DNA of 64,000 bases, from NCBI GenBank assembly GCA_031409855.1, contig JANNYA010000168.1:15634-79633 (forward strand), given 5' to 3'. A model generated the notes under the pieces. That model worked only from the letters and a program-made list of their open reading frames with translations, was not told where the DNA came from and did no database searches. This DNA is from JANNYA01 sp031409855. Lineage in GTDB: Bacteria; Pseudomonadota; Gammaproteobacteria; Xanthomonadales; SZUA-5. The translations under genes were made by a program, and so were the position numbers. Shown piece after piece: positions 8,034 to 17,830 of this stretch (position 1 is the stretch's first letter; every line of letters starts with the position of its first letter).

Positions 8034-8566
8034 GCCGTCAAAAAAACGAGCACGGGGCTTCCATGGTGGAAGTGCTCGTTGCGATCGTAGTCTTTAGTCT
8101 AGGCCTGCTGGGCCTGTTATCGGCCGCAGCACTCTCGATACGTACCAATGCCGATGCCTACACCAGCACGCAAGTGGTGAATATCGCGGAATACCTAATG
8201 GGTGCGATGCGGCGTAATTCCCTCGGTGTGTATGACCGTGACTACGATGGCGCGATTGCGGCCATTAATATTTATTCCGGCGCGCCGCCTATGATTCGTG
8301 GTTGTCCCGCAGGCAGCCCCTGCACCAGTGCTTTGCAAGCGGCGGATGATCGTAATCAGGTCGCGCTGTTGATGGGCCAATACCTGCAGCCAACCACTGC
8401 GGCAGCGAACGTCGTCTGCGATGTCCGACGGGTATTTCCCAGTATTGCAGGCTTGGCGGGGCCAGGAACGCGACCGCCGTATGTGGGCAGCTGCCGCCTA
8501 ACGATGACCTGGGCAATTGACCGGGCCGGAACTTTAAATACTAGATCTTGGGTGTTTCAGCCATGA
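8024..8566 (+). CDS. pilV: Type IV pilus minor pilin PilV
   Basis: A 180-residue minor pilin. The leader ends in Gly before ASMVEVLVAIVVFSLGLLGL, the PilV variant of the prepilin motif (Ala/Ser at +1, Glu at +5). PilV helps prime the pilus tip with PilW, PilX and PilE. It overlaps fimT by 10 bp and the pilW start codon lies inside its stop (ATGA), suggesting translational coupling along the operon. Confidence 0.88.
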   Translation: MRLSRQKNEHGASMVEVLVAIVVFSLGLLGLLSAAALSIRTNADAYTSTQVVNIAEYLMGAMRRNSLGVYDRDYDGAIAAINIYSGAPPMIRGCPAGSPCTSALQAADDRNQVALLMGQYLQPTTAAANVVCDVRRVFPSIAGLAGPGTRPPYVGSCRLTMTWAIDRAGTLNTRSWVFQP

Positions 8567-9939
8567 GCAATAAAACATATGCGCAACAGCACGTGCCTTT
8601 AGCAGTTCAGGGTTTTACCTTAGTAGAAATAATGATCGCCTTGGTAATTGGATTAATATTAATATTGGGAATTGCCACCATATTTACCAATACCACAAAC
8701 AATATTCGCCTACAGCGAGGTATCGCGACTATTCAAGAAACGGGCAGGCTTTCGGTTGATATGATGTCTAGCGACATCGGTGGAGCTGGCAGTCAATATT
8801 GCTCCGCAATTAATATTCAGCTGGCGACGGACGGCTTTACTCCGCAGCGGCCGTTCTTAAGCACAGTCAATACGCCGCTACCTGTTACCGGCAATGATGA
8901 CTTGTCTGCTATTTACAACACCACCGCGTCAGGCAGTACCGGTGGGCTTTTCTACGGTTTAGTAACGTCGGCTGATTTGCCGCCCGCGCCGCCCACCGTA
9001 CCACCCACAGCAGCCCCACTACCAGGTTCACCCTATTTAATAAGCGCCCGCTACACCATTCAAGGCCATGATTGCGTCGGCACCTTGTGTACTCCCGCGC
9101 TGACGGTGTTAGGCGCCGGACGTACTTCGGCTGGTGCCACCGCAGCAACCGATCCCTCTGGGCCAGCAGCTGGTCAACGTGTACCTGGTACTGATGTGTT
9201 GACCGTGCGCACCCTGGTTGGCAATGGCGCATCCATTGCAACGTCCGCTCCGCTAGGATACAACTTGGCACCTAACTCCTTGGCGCGGCTTGGTCTAGAC
9301 ACCATTCCCGCTGGGCGGCTCGCAAATCGTTTAGTGATGATCGCCGATTGCAACCAATCTGCAATTTATCGGGGAACTTTTAGCGCGCCGAATCTTCTGG
9401 AGCTAATCGGTGCACCTGCGGGCAGTAATACCGCATTTGGCCCAGCCAACAATGCACGTGTATTTGACATGGAAAATCAATGGTTGACAATAACCTACTT
9501 TTTGCAGTTCGTCGCCGACCCCAACAGCGCCGGTCGGGTAATCCCGGCACTTATGCGGCGCGAAAACGGCCGGGCGCTAGAGGAAATTGCGCGCGGTGTT
9601 GAACGCCTAGACTTCCGCTATGCCGTGAACGCGCGCAGCGTCCCAGGCGTGAATCCGGAAAACAATGTGGTCTGGCTCAATGCCAATCAGGTGAACAGCG
9701 CCAACGGTGGCGCAATTCCTTGCCCTCCGGTTGCTACCGGTACGACTGAGACCGGCTGTTTGTGGCGTTCCGTAACTGCCGTAGAGGTGGGTATGTTGGC
9801 AAATACTATTGATCAGTTGGCCATTAACGATGATCGTTTCACCTACGCTATGGAAAATCAACGCGAAGTTGTTGCCCCTGATCGTATGGTGCATCGCGAG
9901 TTTCGTTTCGTCGTGCCGATTAAGTCTTGGGCGCGTTAG
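8563..9939 (+). CDS. pilW: Type IV pilus assembly protein PilW
   Basis: A 458-residue minor pilin. The ATG at 8563 overlaps the pilV stop; an upstream TTG at 8548 is less likely. The leader ends QG before FTLVEIMIALVIGLILILGI, followed by the long soluble region typical of PilW, larger than most at about 430 residues. PilW belongs to the minor-pilin tip complex together with PilV, PilX, PilE and PilY1. The segment coding for the hydrophobic helix is conspicuously AT-rich. Confidence 0.88.
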   Translation: MSNKTYAQQHVPLAVQGFTLVEIMIALVIGLILILGIATIFTNTTNNIRLQRGIATIQETGRLSVDMMSSDIGGAGSQYCSAINIQLATDGFTPQRPFLSTVNTPLPVTGNDDLSAIYNTTASGSTGGLFYGLVTSADLPPAPPTVPPTAAPLPGSPYLISARYTIQGHDCVGTLCTPALTVLGAGRTSAGATAATDPSGPAAGQRVPGTDVLTVRTLVGNGASIATSAPLGYNLAPNSLARLGLDTIPAGRLANRLVMIADCNQSAIYRGTFSAPNLLELIGAPAGSNTAFGPANNARVFDMENQWLTITYFLQFVADPNSAGRVIPALMRRENGRALEEIARGVERLDFRYAVNARSVPGVNPENNVVWLNANQVNSANGGAIPCPPVATGTTETGCLWRSVTAVEVGMLANTIDQLAINDDRFTYAMENQREVVAPDRMVHREFRFVVPIKSWAR

Positions 9940-9957
9940 TCTTAAGGAGAGTGTAAA

Positions 9958-10572
9958 ATGAAAAAGTTTAGCGGTTCAGGGCCTAATTTAACCAAACCTA
10001 GCGGTGTCGCGCTGATTGTTGGTTTGATTTTCCTCATTATTTTGACGCTGTTTGTATTAGGTAGTTTGCGCGATGTTTTAATGCAGGAGCGTATGTCGGG
10101 TTCGTTTCGCAACCAATCATTGGCTGAGTCAAGTTCGGAGTCTTTACTGCGCAACGGCGAGTCACGAATATTCGATAATGTGGTCACCTTAAATGGGCTG
10201 GTCGAATTTCCAGGGTTAATGGCTTTGGATACGGATCAAGTGGTTGCGCCGAATGCGTTATTGCGTACTTTTCGAACCGGTGCTGGCTATCCAGCCGGAG
10301 CCGCTGCAGCATTTCAACCGCAGCTGATATCAGAGACATTTCAAAATACGACGGACAACACCAGCGCCCTTTCAACAAGCGGAGCCTACGTGATTGAAGG
10401 GCCAATATCGGTCAACCCTGCAGGAATTGACCTGCTCGAGAGCCACACTGGCAATACTTCCACCGGCGGTTCCACCGGCAAGCTTTATATGTATCGCATC
10501 ACTTCGCGCGCAACGGGTGGCACCAATGATTATGTGCGCGCTGCCGAATCATTCTTTTTAGTTTCCAGATAG
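9958..10572 (+). CDS. pilX: Type IV pilus minor pilin PilX
   Basis: A 204-residue protein with the PilX N-terminus: PSGVALIVGLIFLIILTLFVLGSLRDVLMQERMSG, with the conserved QERM(S/A)GN-like stretch that follows the helix. PilX lacks the standard Glu5 context and helps couple PilY1 to the tip complex. AAGGAG is placed 9 bp before the ATG. Directly upstream of pilY1. Confidence 0.88.
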   Translation: MKKFSGSGPNLTKPSGVALIVGLIFLIILTLFVLGSLRDVLMQERMSGSFRNQSLAESSSESLLRNGESRIFDNVVTLNGLVEFPGLMALDTDQVVAPNALLRTFRTGAGYPAGAAAAFQPQLISETFQNTTDNTSALSTSGAYVIEGPISVNPAGIDLLESHTGNTSTGGSTGKLYMYRITSRATGGTNDYVRAAESFFLVSR

Positions 10573-10589
10573 GGAAACGGAGCATTCAT

Positions 10590-13500
10590 ATGAAAGCCAA
10601 GATATTAATAGCACTTGCGTGCGTGGGGTTTAGCGCTATTATACTAGCGCAAACCATTCCATTAAGCCGATCACCGCTGTTTGTGCGTCCACCGGTTGAC
10701 CCAAATATCATTTTAAGTTTTGATGACTCGGGTTCAATGAATGAAGGCGGCACGCCGAATGAAATTACCAATGGCGTGTACTTGCCCAGAAACAATGCTG
10801 TCAACCAATGCTACTGGCGTGATCTGCCACACTATTACGCGGCCGAGTCTAATAACCAGTTTTTCGACCCGCTAGTCGTGTATGCCCCGCCGATTTATTC
10901 CAATGGCAATACGTTTCCTAACGCGGTTTTTACCGGTGCGTACTACGATGGATTTCTAGCACATAAAACGGGTACGGAAGTTACCACCAGCCCAAAACGT
11001 AATTTGGCAACTGACTATGCGGTCAGCCTTTTTGCGACCAATCCGCCCGTTGCCCCACCTGCATGCACGCCGCCAAACCCACCGCGCTCCGGTGCCGGAC
11101 AAAACGGAAACTTGGTCACTTTTGGTGCCGCTAGCCAAGCGTCGTGCTCATTTTCTCAGGCCTACACCGCCTGCAACGGCACCGCTCAGAATTTTACCGG
11201 CGAAGGCGGCACGCGACTATCGTTATTTCCAGCGCCAAATGATAAACGGGCGTTTTATTTTACCTACAATAACGTCAATCCTATAGACCCTATGACTGGT
11301 AAGCGCTTTAAGCCGACGACAGCGCAACTGTATGGCAACGCCATGAGTAGCTACAATAAGGCGAATTACCTAGGCCCATTCCTCGTTACTACGGCACAAG
11401 AAACCAATTTTGCAAATTGGTTTAGTTATTATCGTACCCGGCAAATTATGGGCCGAACTGCGGCAACCCGCGCATTTTCGCAGCTACCGCGTAATGTGCG
11501 TATAGGTTGGCAGGGTTTGACCGGCACTCAATTAGCTAATACTTTCAATATTAAAAAAATTGAAGATACGACCCAAAGAAATAGTTTTTACACCTACCTT
11601 TACAACGTCCCAGCAAATTCTGGTACGCCCACTCGCTCGGCGACGGATCGGGTTGGGAATTATTTTACACGCAATGCTGCGGCCGGCTTTGTTGAAAGCA
11701 ACCCCTATTATGACCGTGATTTAGGGGTTGCCATTGGCAATTTAACCTCACCCGCTACTTTGATCAGTTGCCGACAAAATTACCATTTGGTTTTCACGGA
11801 CGGTGGCTGGAAGGACGATATCGGTGCGTATGTCAATCGCAATACCGATCAGATTGCGATTGGCGCGATGCCATCGACGTGGTCGCAAAACCCACTGCCG
11901 CTGCCGGCAGACCCAAACGTGTTGACGCCTGGGCCCCCCTATAGTTTGACGGATATAAATAGCCGCGTGTATTGGAACGGACCGACTCAAAACCTAATTG
12001 GCGGCTACGCGGATCGCGCGTTTTATTATTGGGCGACCGATTTGTCAGATTTAAAAAATAACGTTACCCCATTCATTGATGATCGCACCCTTGGAATAAC
12101 CAACACGACGATTCGCACCTTGCCGCAAAACCCATTAGAAGACGGCGAAGTCTATTGGAACCCCAAAAATGACCCCGCAACTTGGCAGCACGTGGTGCAA
12201 TATATTGTTGCTTTTGGCTTGCAAAGCCAGCTAAATTTTCCTGGCGACTTGAATAATTTGCGCAAGGGCCCGCTGATTTGGACTGATTGGTCAGGCAATG
12301 AGAACCAGGATCCAGCCAATAAGGTGGATGATACTTGGCACGCTGCGCTAAATAGCCGCGGCGAGTTATTAGCCGCCAGCAACCCGCAAGAAGTCGTGCA
12401 GCAACTGAACTCGGTGTTCCAAGCTATTTCTGCGCGCACGTCCTCGGTTTCCGCAGTTTCAGTCGCGGCGAGCTTGCTATCTACTAATACTTTTGCCTAC
12501 CGTACATTTTTCAATGCCAGCGCGTGGTCCGGCTCGGTGCAGGGCTCTAGGTTTAACAACACCGGGGCGGTCAACGTTGTGTGGGATGCGGGCTGCTTAC
12601 TTACCGGCGGTGTGTGTACCACGATCACCTCACTGCCTAGCTACACGGCGCCTAACCCGATGACTGATAGGCAGATTTATACCGCGACCGCGACCGGTAC
12701 GGCCGGTAGCGCGGCAACGGGCGTGAACTTTGAGTGGGGTCAGTTAACTTTTGCGCAGCGCGCAATGCTCAACTACAACTGGGATACCGCGTTGCCGGAT
12801 CCGTCACCCATTGCACCTGAAACGAAAATTGGTGGTGAAAAGCGCCTGGAGTTTTTGCGTGGCGTACGAACTGAGGAAGGCCTGCTAATGCGTTCGCGCG
12901 AGTCGGTACTTGGTGCGGTCGTCAACTCGAACGCTGTTTTCGTTGGCCCTGCTACGGACGCCTATTGGGCCACGGACGACATTGCAAACGACCCGACCAA
13001 GCCACTGTTTCCTAATTTACCCCTGTTTACCTCATTCCCAGAAACAAAGGCAAATTTCCTCGCTCATGTTAACGCCATTAAAAATCGGCCGCCTACTCTT
13101 TACGTCGGCGCCAACGATGGGATGTTGCATGCTTTCAACGCAGAAACCGGCGCTGAACGCTGGGCTTATGTGCCCAATACAGGCTTTAAGTTTCTTTCAC
13201 GACTGAGTTCCAAATTTAATTTATTTACACAAAGTTCGGTCGACAGTACGCCCTCCGTTCGAGAGGTCTATACCAACGGTGCATGGCGAACGATGTTGGT
13301 GGGCAGTATGCGGCTAGGCGGGCAAGGGATTTTTGCCCTGGACGTAACGAACCCGAACCCGACTGGCGCAGCGGCCAAAGTGCTGTGGGAGTTTAATGAC
13401 GAGTCAACTTTAGGGTCAGCCCCAGGCGTGGATTTGGGCTATACCTATGGGCGCCCGTTTGTCACGCGTATAGCGGCGGGAAGTAAATGGGTGGTGCTCG

Positions 13501-14606
13501 TGCCCGGAGGTTATAACTCTTCTGATGCGGATTCCGGCCGTGATATTAAGTTAGGCACAGGGAATGCAGTGTTATTTGTTTTGGATGCTGCGAATGGCAG
13601 CGTATTGCGTAAGTTTGATTTAGGCGCGGGCACACGCGGACTTTCGTCGGTAATTGCCGGTGACTATGCCTTCCCGACCGGCGCTGTATCTGGGCGCAAC
13701 CAATATCGTGGGCGCGGTGGCGTGGCACCTTTGACGCTAGATGAAGTGAGCGATGTGGCTTTTGCCGGTGACGACAACGGCAACTTGTGGCGGTTTAATT
13801 TGGAAGGCACCAACGCATTGTCGTGGAGTGTGGTGAAGTTTTTCCAAGGCCCGACGGTGCAAAAAATTACCGCGCAGCCACGGATCGTACCAGCCAGTGA
13901 TGCTGTGAACGCCCAAAAGAACCTTGCAGTCGTGGTGTTTGGCACGGGCAGGTATGTAGCAACGCCTGATCGCGGCGATAACAGTCAGCAGTCGCTCTAC
14001 GGCATTTACGATCCAGGCCCGTACTATAGCGGCTACCCGTTAGAACAAATTGATTTACTGCAACAGACACGCACGGAATCGGTGGTGGGAACCAAAGTTT
14101 TAGTTACGACGGGTGACGCAGCCGTGCCAGCCGCAAAATTGGGTTGGTACTTCAACTTGGGTGTGAACGGCGAAAGATCGATTGCCGCCGCTTCTTTCCT
14201 TTCATCAACCCGTAAACTAATTGTGCCGACGTTTATTCCGACGGTAAATCCACTGCTAGCGAACGACCCTTGCGTTGACGATTCTTCCAGTGTTCTTTAC
14301 TTTTTAGATCCGCTCAACGGTGGCGCATCTTCGACGGATGAATTGGCCGCGTTTGATGTCAATGGTGATGGCGTAATCAATACTGCCGACGACATAACAA
14401 TTTCAGGAATTCGAGTGCCTGGCTTTGTCGCTGGTGCCACACCGATTACCCAAGCAGGTGGCGGACAAGGTGCAATTTTGCTACCGGCACCACCGGGCGG
14501 TGTAGGCGGCGGGTCGGCTATTACGACGCTTGCGATTCCAGACTATGTATGGCGTAGACAGTCAACGCGGGAAATACCGGCGTTTGATCAGAACGAGCGG
14601 AACTAG
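10590..14606 (+). CDS. pilY1: PilY1-type pilus tip adhesin
   Basis: A 1338-residue exported protein. A signal peptide (about 1-20) precedes a von Willebrand A-like region with MIDAS motif DDSGSM (45-50). The C-terminal half is the PilC/PilY1 beta-propeller, recognisable by YVGANDGMLHAFNAETG (about 845) and FAGDDNGNLWRFNLEG. An EF-hand-like DVNGDGVINTADD near residue 1255 may bind calcium. PilY1 sits at the pilus tip, promotes extension and mediates adhesion or surface sensing. It lies between pilX and pilE in the usual operon order. Confidence 0.93.
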   Translation: MKAKILIALACVGFSAIILAQTIPLSRSPLFVRPPVDPNIILSFDDSGSMNEGGTPNEITNGVYLPRNNAVNQCYWRDLPHYYAAESNNQFFDPLVVYAPPIYSNGNTFPNAVFTGAYYDGFLAHKTGTEVTTSPKRNLATDYAVSLFATNPPVAPPACTPPNPPRSGAGQNGNLVTFGAASQASCSFSQAYTACNGTAQNFTGEGGTRLSLFPAPNDKRAFYFTYNNVNPIDPMTGKRFKPTTAQLYGNAMSSYNKANYLGPFLVTTAQETNFANWFSYYRTRQIMGRTAATRAFSQLPRNVRIGWQGLTGTQLANTFNIKKIEDTTQRNSFYTYLYNVPANSGTPTRSATDRVGNYFTRNAAAGFVESNPYYDRDLGVAIGNLTSPATLISCRQNYHLVFTDGGWKDDIGAYVNRNTDQIAIGAMPSTWSQNPLPLPADPNVLTPGPPYSLTDINSRVYWNGPTQNLIGGYADRAFYYWATDLSDLKNNVTPFIDDRTLGITNTTIRTLPQNPLEDGEVYWNPKNDPATWQHVVQYIVAFGLQSQLNFPGDLNNLRKGPLIWTDWSGNENQDPANKVDDTWHAALNSRGELLAASNPQEVVQQLNSVFQAISARTSSVSAVSVAASLLSTNTFAYRTFFNASAWSGSVQGSRFNNTGAVNVVWDAGCLLTGGVCTTITSLPSYTAPNPMTDRQIYTATATGTAGSAATGVNFEWGQLTFAQRAMLNYNWDTALPDPSPIAPETKIGGEKRLEFLRGVRTEEGLLMRSRESVLGAVVNSNAVFVGPATDAYWATDDIANDPTKPLFPNLPLFTSFPETKANFLAHVNAIKNRPPTLYVGANDGMLHAFNAETGAERWAYVPNTGFKFLSRLSSKFNLFTQSSVDSTPSVREVYTNGAWRTMLVGSMRLGGQGIFALDVTNPNPTGAAAKVLWEFNDESTLGSAPGVDLGYTYGRPFVTRIAAGSKWVVLVPGGYNSSDADSGRDIKLGTGNAVLFVLDAANGSVLRKFDLGAGTRGLSSVIAGDYAFPTGAVSGRNQYRGRGGVAPLTLDEVSDVAFAGDDNGNLWRFNLEGTNALSWSVVKFFQGPTVQKITAQPRIVPASDAVNAQKNLAVVVFGTGRYVATPDRGDNSQQSLYGIYDPGPYYSGYPLEQIDLLQQTRTESVVGTKVLVTTGDAAVPAAKLGWYFNLGVNGERSIAAASFLSSTRKLIVPTFIPTVNPLLANDPCVDDSSSVLYFLDPLNGGASSTDELAAFDVNGDGVINTADDITISGIRVPGFVAGATPITQAGGGQGAILLPAPPGGVGGGSAITTLAIPDYVWRRQSTREIPAFDQNERN

Positions 14607-14617
14607 GAGGAGTGACG

Positions 14618-15064
14618 ATGCAAAATAAACGTGGATTTACCCTAGTGGAATTGATGGTGGTCGTCGGCATCGTTGCGATTTTGGCGGCTGTCTCCCTGCC
14701 TGCCTACTCAAAATTTGTCGAGCGTTCTAGAAGAGTAGAGGGTCAAGTTTTGGCGAACCGGATAGCGCAAGCACAAGAGCGCCACTACGCCACTTACAAC
14801 CGTTATGCCGCTAGTATAGAGGGCGTTGGTGGTATGGGAAACTTGGGTTTTGTGGCCGCGTGTCCAGGGGGAGTGCTGTCTGAGACTCGTCAATACTGCG
14901 CCACTTTAGACCCGGTTCCGGTAGCGCCTTTTCAGGACTTTAGGGTGGTCGTGACGCCTGTGCTCGGTATGCCGCAAGATAAGGACAAATGCGCCAGCCT
15001 TAGGCTAACCGGCACCGGGCTCAAGTCTTTTTCGGGTTACGAAACAAACGGTAAATGCTGGTAG
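14618..15064 (+). CDS. pilE: Type IV minor pilin PilE
   Basis: A 148-residue minor pilin and last gene of the operon. The leader MQNKRG precedes FTLVELMVVVGIVAILAAVSLP, then YSKFVERSRRVEGQ, the PilE hallmark. Cys pairs near the C-terminus fit the D-loop. ATG at 14618 was chosen because AGGAGG lies 7 bp upstream; the in-frame GTG at 14612 would abut the Shine-Dalgarno. A bidirectional terminator follows. Confidence 0.9.
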   Translation: MQNKRGFTLVELMVVVGIVAILAAVSLPAYSKFVERSRRVEGQVLANRIAQAQERHYATYNRYAASIEGVGGMGNLGFVAACPGGVLSETRQYCATLDPVPVAPFQDFRVVVTPVLGMPQDKDKCASLRLTGTGLKSFSGYETNGKCW

Positions 15065-15135
15065 TTGAACAACTCAATTGACGGTGGTGCTGCTTTAGCT
15101 CTACCGCACACCAATTGATCAGCGAAGCAAGCACC

Positions 15136-15170
15136 AAACAAAACGCCGCATTTTGCGGCGTTTTGTTTTC
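15136..15170. terminator. Bidirectional intrinsic terminator between pilE and the OmpA-like gene
   Basis: AACAAAACGCCGCA pairs with TGCGGCGTTTTGTT around a TT loop, giving a 14-bp stem flanked by A-rich and T-rich arms. It can end both the pil operon (+) and the convergent OmpA-like gene (-). Confidence 0.9.
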
Positions 15171-15191
15171 CTCAAAACTTCCAGCGCTAAA

Positions 15192-17546
15192 TCAATCGCC
15201 TGGATTCATGCCAATCGTGACGGACACTTGCGCGGTTGCAGTATTGCCAGCGGAATCGGTAATCGTGTAGCTAAACATGTCCATGCCCATCGCACCGACG
15301 CGGCTGATGTAGCGCACGCTGCCATTGGCGTTGATTGAAACCGCACCGCCCATGGTGGTATTACCAACGGCGGTAACGCGCAGCACATCGCCTGCATCCG
15401 GGTCAGTGTCGTTTGCAAGCACATTCACATCCACCGTCATACCCGCCATCACCATCGCCATATCAGGGCGTGCGGTCGGCGGCTGATTGGCTTGCACGGT
15501 CACCAAGATTCTGGCGTTCGCAACATTGCCGGCATCATCGACGATGCGGTATGGAATGGTTGCGACCCCAGCAAACCCAGGTGCTGCTGTGTAACGCACG
15601 TTATTGCCTTCAAGGACGGCGGTGCCGCTGGCCGGTTGGTCAATGCCAGTCACGCGTAAAACGCCGCCTTCTGGATCGCGATCATTCGCGAGCGGGCTAA
15701 CGGTTACGGTGCCACCCTGGCCGACATTAGCAGTGTCATCCACAGCCACTGGCGCTTGATCTGCAACGGTTACGGTAACCGTGGCGGTAGCACTGCCGCC
15801 TTTACCGTCACTTATGGTGTAGCTGAAGGTGTCGGTGCCAAAGAAACCGGCGCGCGGCGTGTAAAGCACGCCGTTGCCGGAATTGCTGGCGGTGCCATTG
15901 GTCGGCGCGGTAACGCTGGTGACGCTTAAAGTATCGCTATCTACGTCGCTGTCGTTTAGCAAAACCGGAATCAGAGTTGCGCCCGCATTGCGGTTGACGC
16001 GAATCGCGTCATTCACGGCCACCGGTGCGCGGTTGGTAAATACCACCGGGCCGAGCGTGGTTTCTTGACGCGTTTTGACCACGGTGTAGGTATCAACATC
16101 GCGGCGGTGCTCGCCGGGGTTGCGCAATGCACGTTCGATCCAGCCGGGCGGCACGCTCACGATTTGCTTGGTGTAAGTCACGCCGCCATCGGTGGCTGGC
16201 AAGCTGCGCTCTTCAAATTTCTCTTCGACAGTAATGAACGCGACGTCGACGCGGCGGTTCTTTTTGCGGTTTTCGCGGGTGTCGTTGGCATAGGTCGGGT
16301 CGGCTTCGCCTTTGCCTTCGACGATTAACTGCGCTTCAATGCCAGCGGCTTTGAAGTAATCCGCCACCGCATTCGCACGGCGGTTCGACAGGCCGATATT
16401 GTAAGCGTCCGAGCCGATTGAGCAGGTGTGGCCGGTCACCGTGACTGGGCTGGCCAGTTTTGCGGCTTTAATCACGCCGACTAAACGATCAAGCTCGGCC
16501 TTGGTTTCACTACGCAAGCCGGATTTGTCGAAATCAAAAAACGAATCAGAATCCAAGTCGGCCTTGGTTTCCACGGCAACCCGTTCAATCGTCGGCGCTG
16601 CCTTGGTCGGTGGGCTATCCGGCACTGGATTCGACACCGCATGTTCCCACGCCGCTGGGCGATAGCTTTCGCCAAAGGAATAGCGATAGGTCAAAGCGGC
16701 AACCGTATCGTTATCATCATCGGCAAAATTGCTTTGCAAGGCGGCAAAGCTGGCGGCGGTAGGCGCATCAGCCAAGCCTTTTGAAGCATGTGATACATCT
16801 AAAGACAGCGAATGCCCAGTGCCTTCAAAATATTTATCGACGCCCACACTTGCGGTCAATTGATCGGTGCTTTCATCGCCGTCGGCGAAATCCAAACCGC
16901 CGCGCAGACGCAGCAAATTGGCATCGAAATACTTGCCTAGACGCAGGCCCAGCGCGCGGTCATAGCCTTTTTCAAACTCTTCAAAAATGGTGTTGACGGA
17001 GCGTGTTTGCGTGATTGGGCGGCCGTTTTGCGTGCCGCTTACGACGTCATTGAACACGCTGTTTGCGCTGCGCGTTAGCCGCTCATCGCTCAAACCTTTG
17101 CTGATGTAGCCAGTGAAAAACAGATCGTTCTTCTCCGCACCTATGCCCAAGGTGGCTTTGCGATCACTTTCTGAGTTGCGATCAAATGCGGCAAAGACTT
17201 TCGCAACAAATAGCGAATCAGGGTTATCAATCGCGGCTTGCTTGTCTTTCACGCCCCAAAGCCAGTTGTAGCCTAATTGCACACCACCCGCGCCGCCATT
17301 GCCCAGCCAACCTTCTGCTAGCACGGCCGAAGTGCCGGTAAAACCCAGCACACCTAAAACTTCACCGCTGAAATCGCCATCGCTGTCAATCGTGGCACCG
17401 ACGCGCGCGTTCGAGCCGACATAGGTCAGCGGCACCATCGGCGTCACCGTCTGTGCGGGCTTTTGCTCGGATACGTTGTCCTGGGCGAATGCTGCGGACG
17501 CGCCGACACTCAGGGCGAGTGATATAGCAAGGGTAAGTGGCTTCAT
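15192..17546 (-). CDS. Outer-membrane barrel with OmpA domain and three C-terminal Ig/cadherin-like repeats
   Basis: A 784-residue exported protein. The signal peptide ends ASAAFA (21) and AGGAG precedes the ATG. Residues about 30-300 look like a beta-barrel (alternating pattern, YRYSF end). An OmpA/MotB peptidoglycan-binding domain follows (about 335-445; FDKSGLRSETKAELDRL, VTGHT, LSNRRANAVADYF, NRRVDV). After a linker, three tandem ~93-residue modules start APVAVNDAI, APVAVDDTA and PPTARPDMA and carry LxNDxDxD and YTPxxGFxGxDxFxYxIxD motifs, i.e. cadherin/Big_9-like folds. An OmpA domain in the middle with Ig repeats behind it is an unusual order. Single gene between the pil operon and a divergent regulator. 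Confidence 0.85.
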   Translation of the reverse strand: MKPLTLAISLALSVGASAAFAQDNVSEQKPAQTVTPMVPLTYVGSNARVGATIDSDGDFSGEVLGVLGFTGTSAVLAEGWLGNGGAGGVQLGYNWLWGVKDKQAAIDNPDSLFVAKVFAAFDRNSESDRKATLGIGAEKNDLFFTGYISKGLSDERLTRSANSVFNDVVSGTQNGRPITQTRSVNTIFEEFEKGYDRALGLRLGKYFDANLLRLRGGLDFADGDESTDQLTASVGVDKYFEGTGHSLSLDVSHASKGLADAPTAASFAALQSNFADDDNDTVAALTYRYSFGESYRPAAWEHAVSNPVPDSPPTKAAPTIERVAVETKADLDSDSFFDFDKSGLRSETKAELDRLVGVIKAAKLASPVTVTGHTCSIGSDAYNIGLSNRRANAVADYFKAAGIEAQLIVEGKGEADPTYANDTRENRKKNRRVDVAFITVEEKFEERSLPATDGGVTYTKQIVSVPPGWIERALRNPGEHRRDVDTYTVVKTRQETTLGPVVFTNRAPVAVNDAIRVNRNAGATLIPVLLNDSDVDSDTLSVTSVTAPTNGTASNSGNGVLYTPRAGFFGTDTFSYTISDGKGGSATATVTVTVADQAPVAVDDTANVGQGGTVTVSPLANDRDPEGGVLRVTGIDQPASGTAVLEGNNVRYTAAPGFAGVATIPYRIVDDAGNVANARILVTVQANQPPTARPDMAMVMAGMTVDVNVLANDTDPDAGDVLRVTAVGNTTMGGAVSINANGSVRYISRVGAMGMDMFSYTITDSAGNTATAQVSVTIGMNPGD

Positions 17547-17611
17547 GGAAACTCCTGTCGCGATTGAATAAGATCTTTATTGATGCGTTTTACCAAGCAA
17601 AACGTCTAGCC

Positions 17612-17634
17612 AAACCCGATTATGTCGGGTTTTT
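17612..17634 (+). other. Hairpin in the divergent intergenic region
   Basis: AAACCCGA-TTATG-TCGGGTTT followed by TT forms an 8-bp stem. It lies upstream of both the OmpA-like gene (-) and the receiver protein (+). It looks like a + strand terminator but no + strand gene precedes it, so a leader or regulatory role is equally possible. Confidence 0.45.
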
Positions 17635-17803
17635 GTGCCTTTGGCACGTACGCTAGCACACACTTGCGCACCCGAGTTCGATACATCATTCCGACATCGC
17701 CCGGCAATGTGTCATTAAGTCACGTTCTAAACGGTTTAGATTTGTCACTATTTGACGTACTCTGTCGAACTATTTAAGTCGATTGACGCCAAACGGCGTT
17801 GGT

Positions 17804-17830
17804 CTTGTTTGCCGTGTCGCCTGGGTGCCT
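17804..17830 (+). repeat. Dispersed ~30-bp repeat, copy A (partial)
   Basis: CTTGTTTGCCGTGTCGCC matches copies at 26420, 62183 and 62851; the right half (CGAGACTT) is lost. It ends immediately before the ATG at 17831, so it forms the leader of that gene. Confidence 0.55.
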
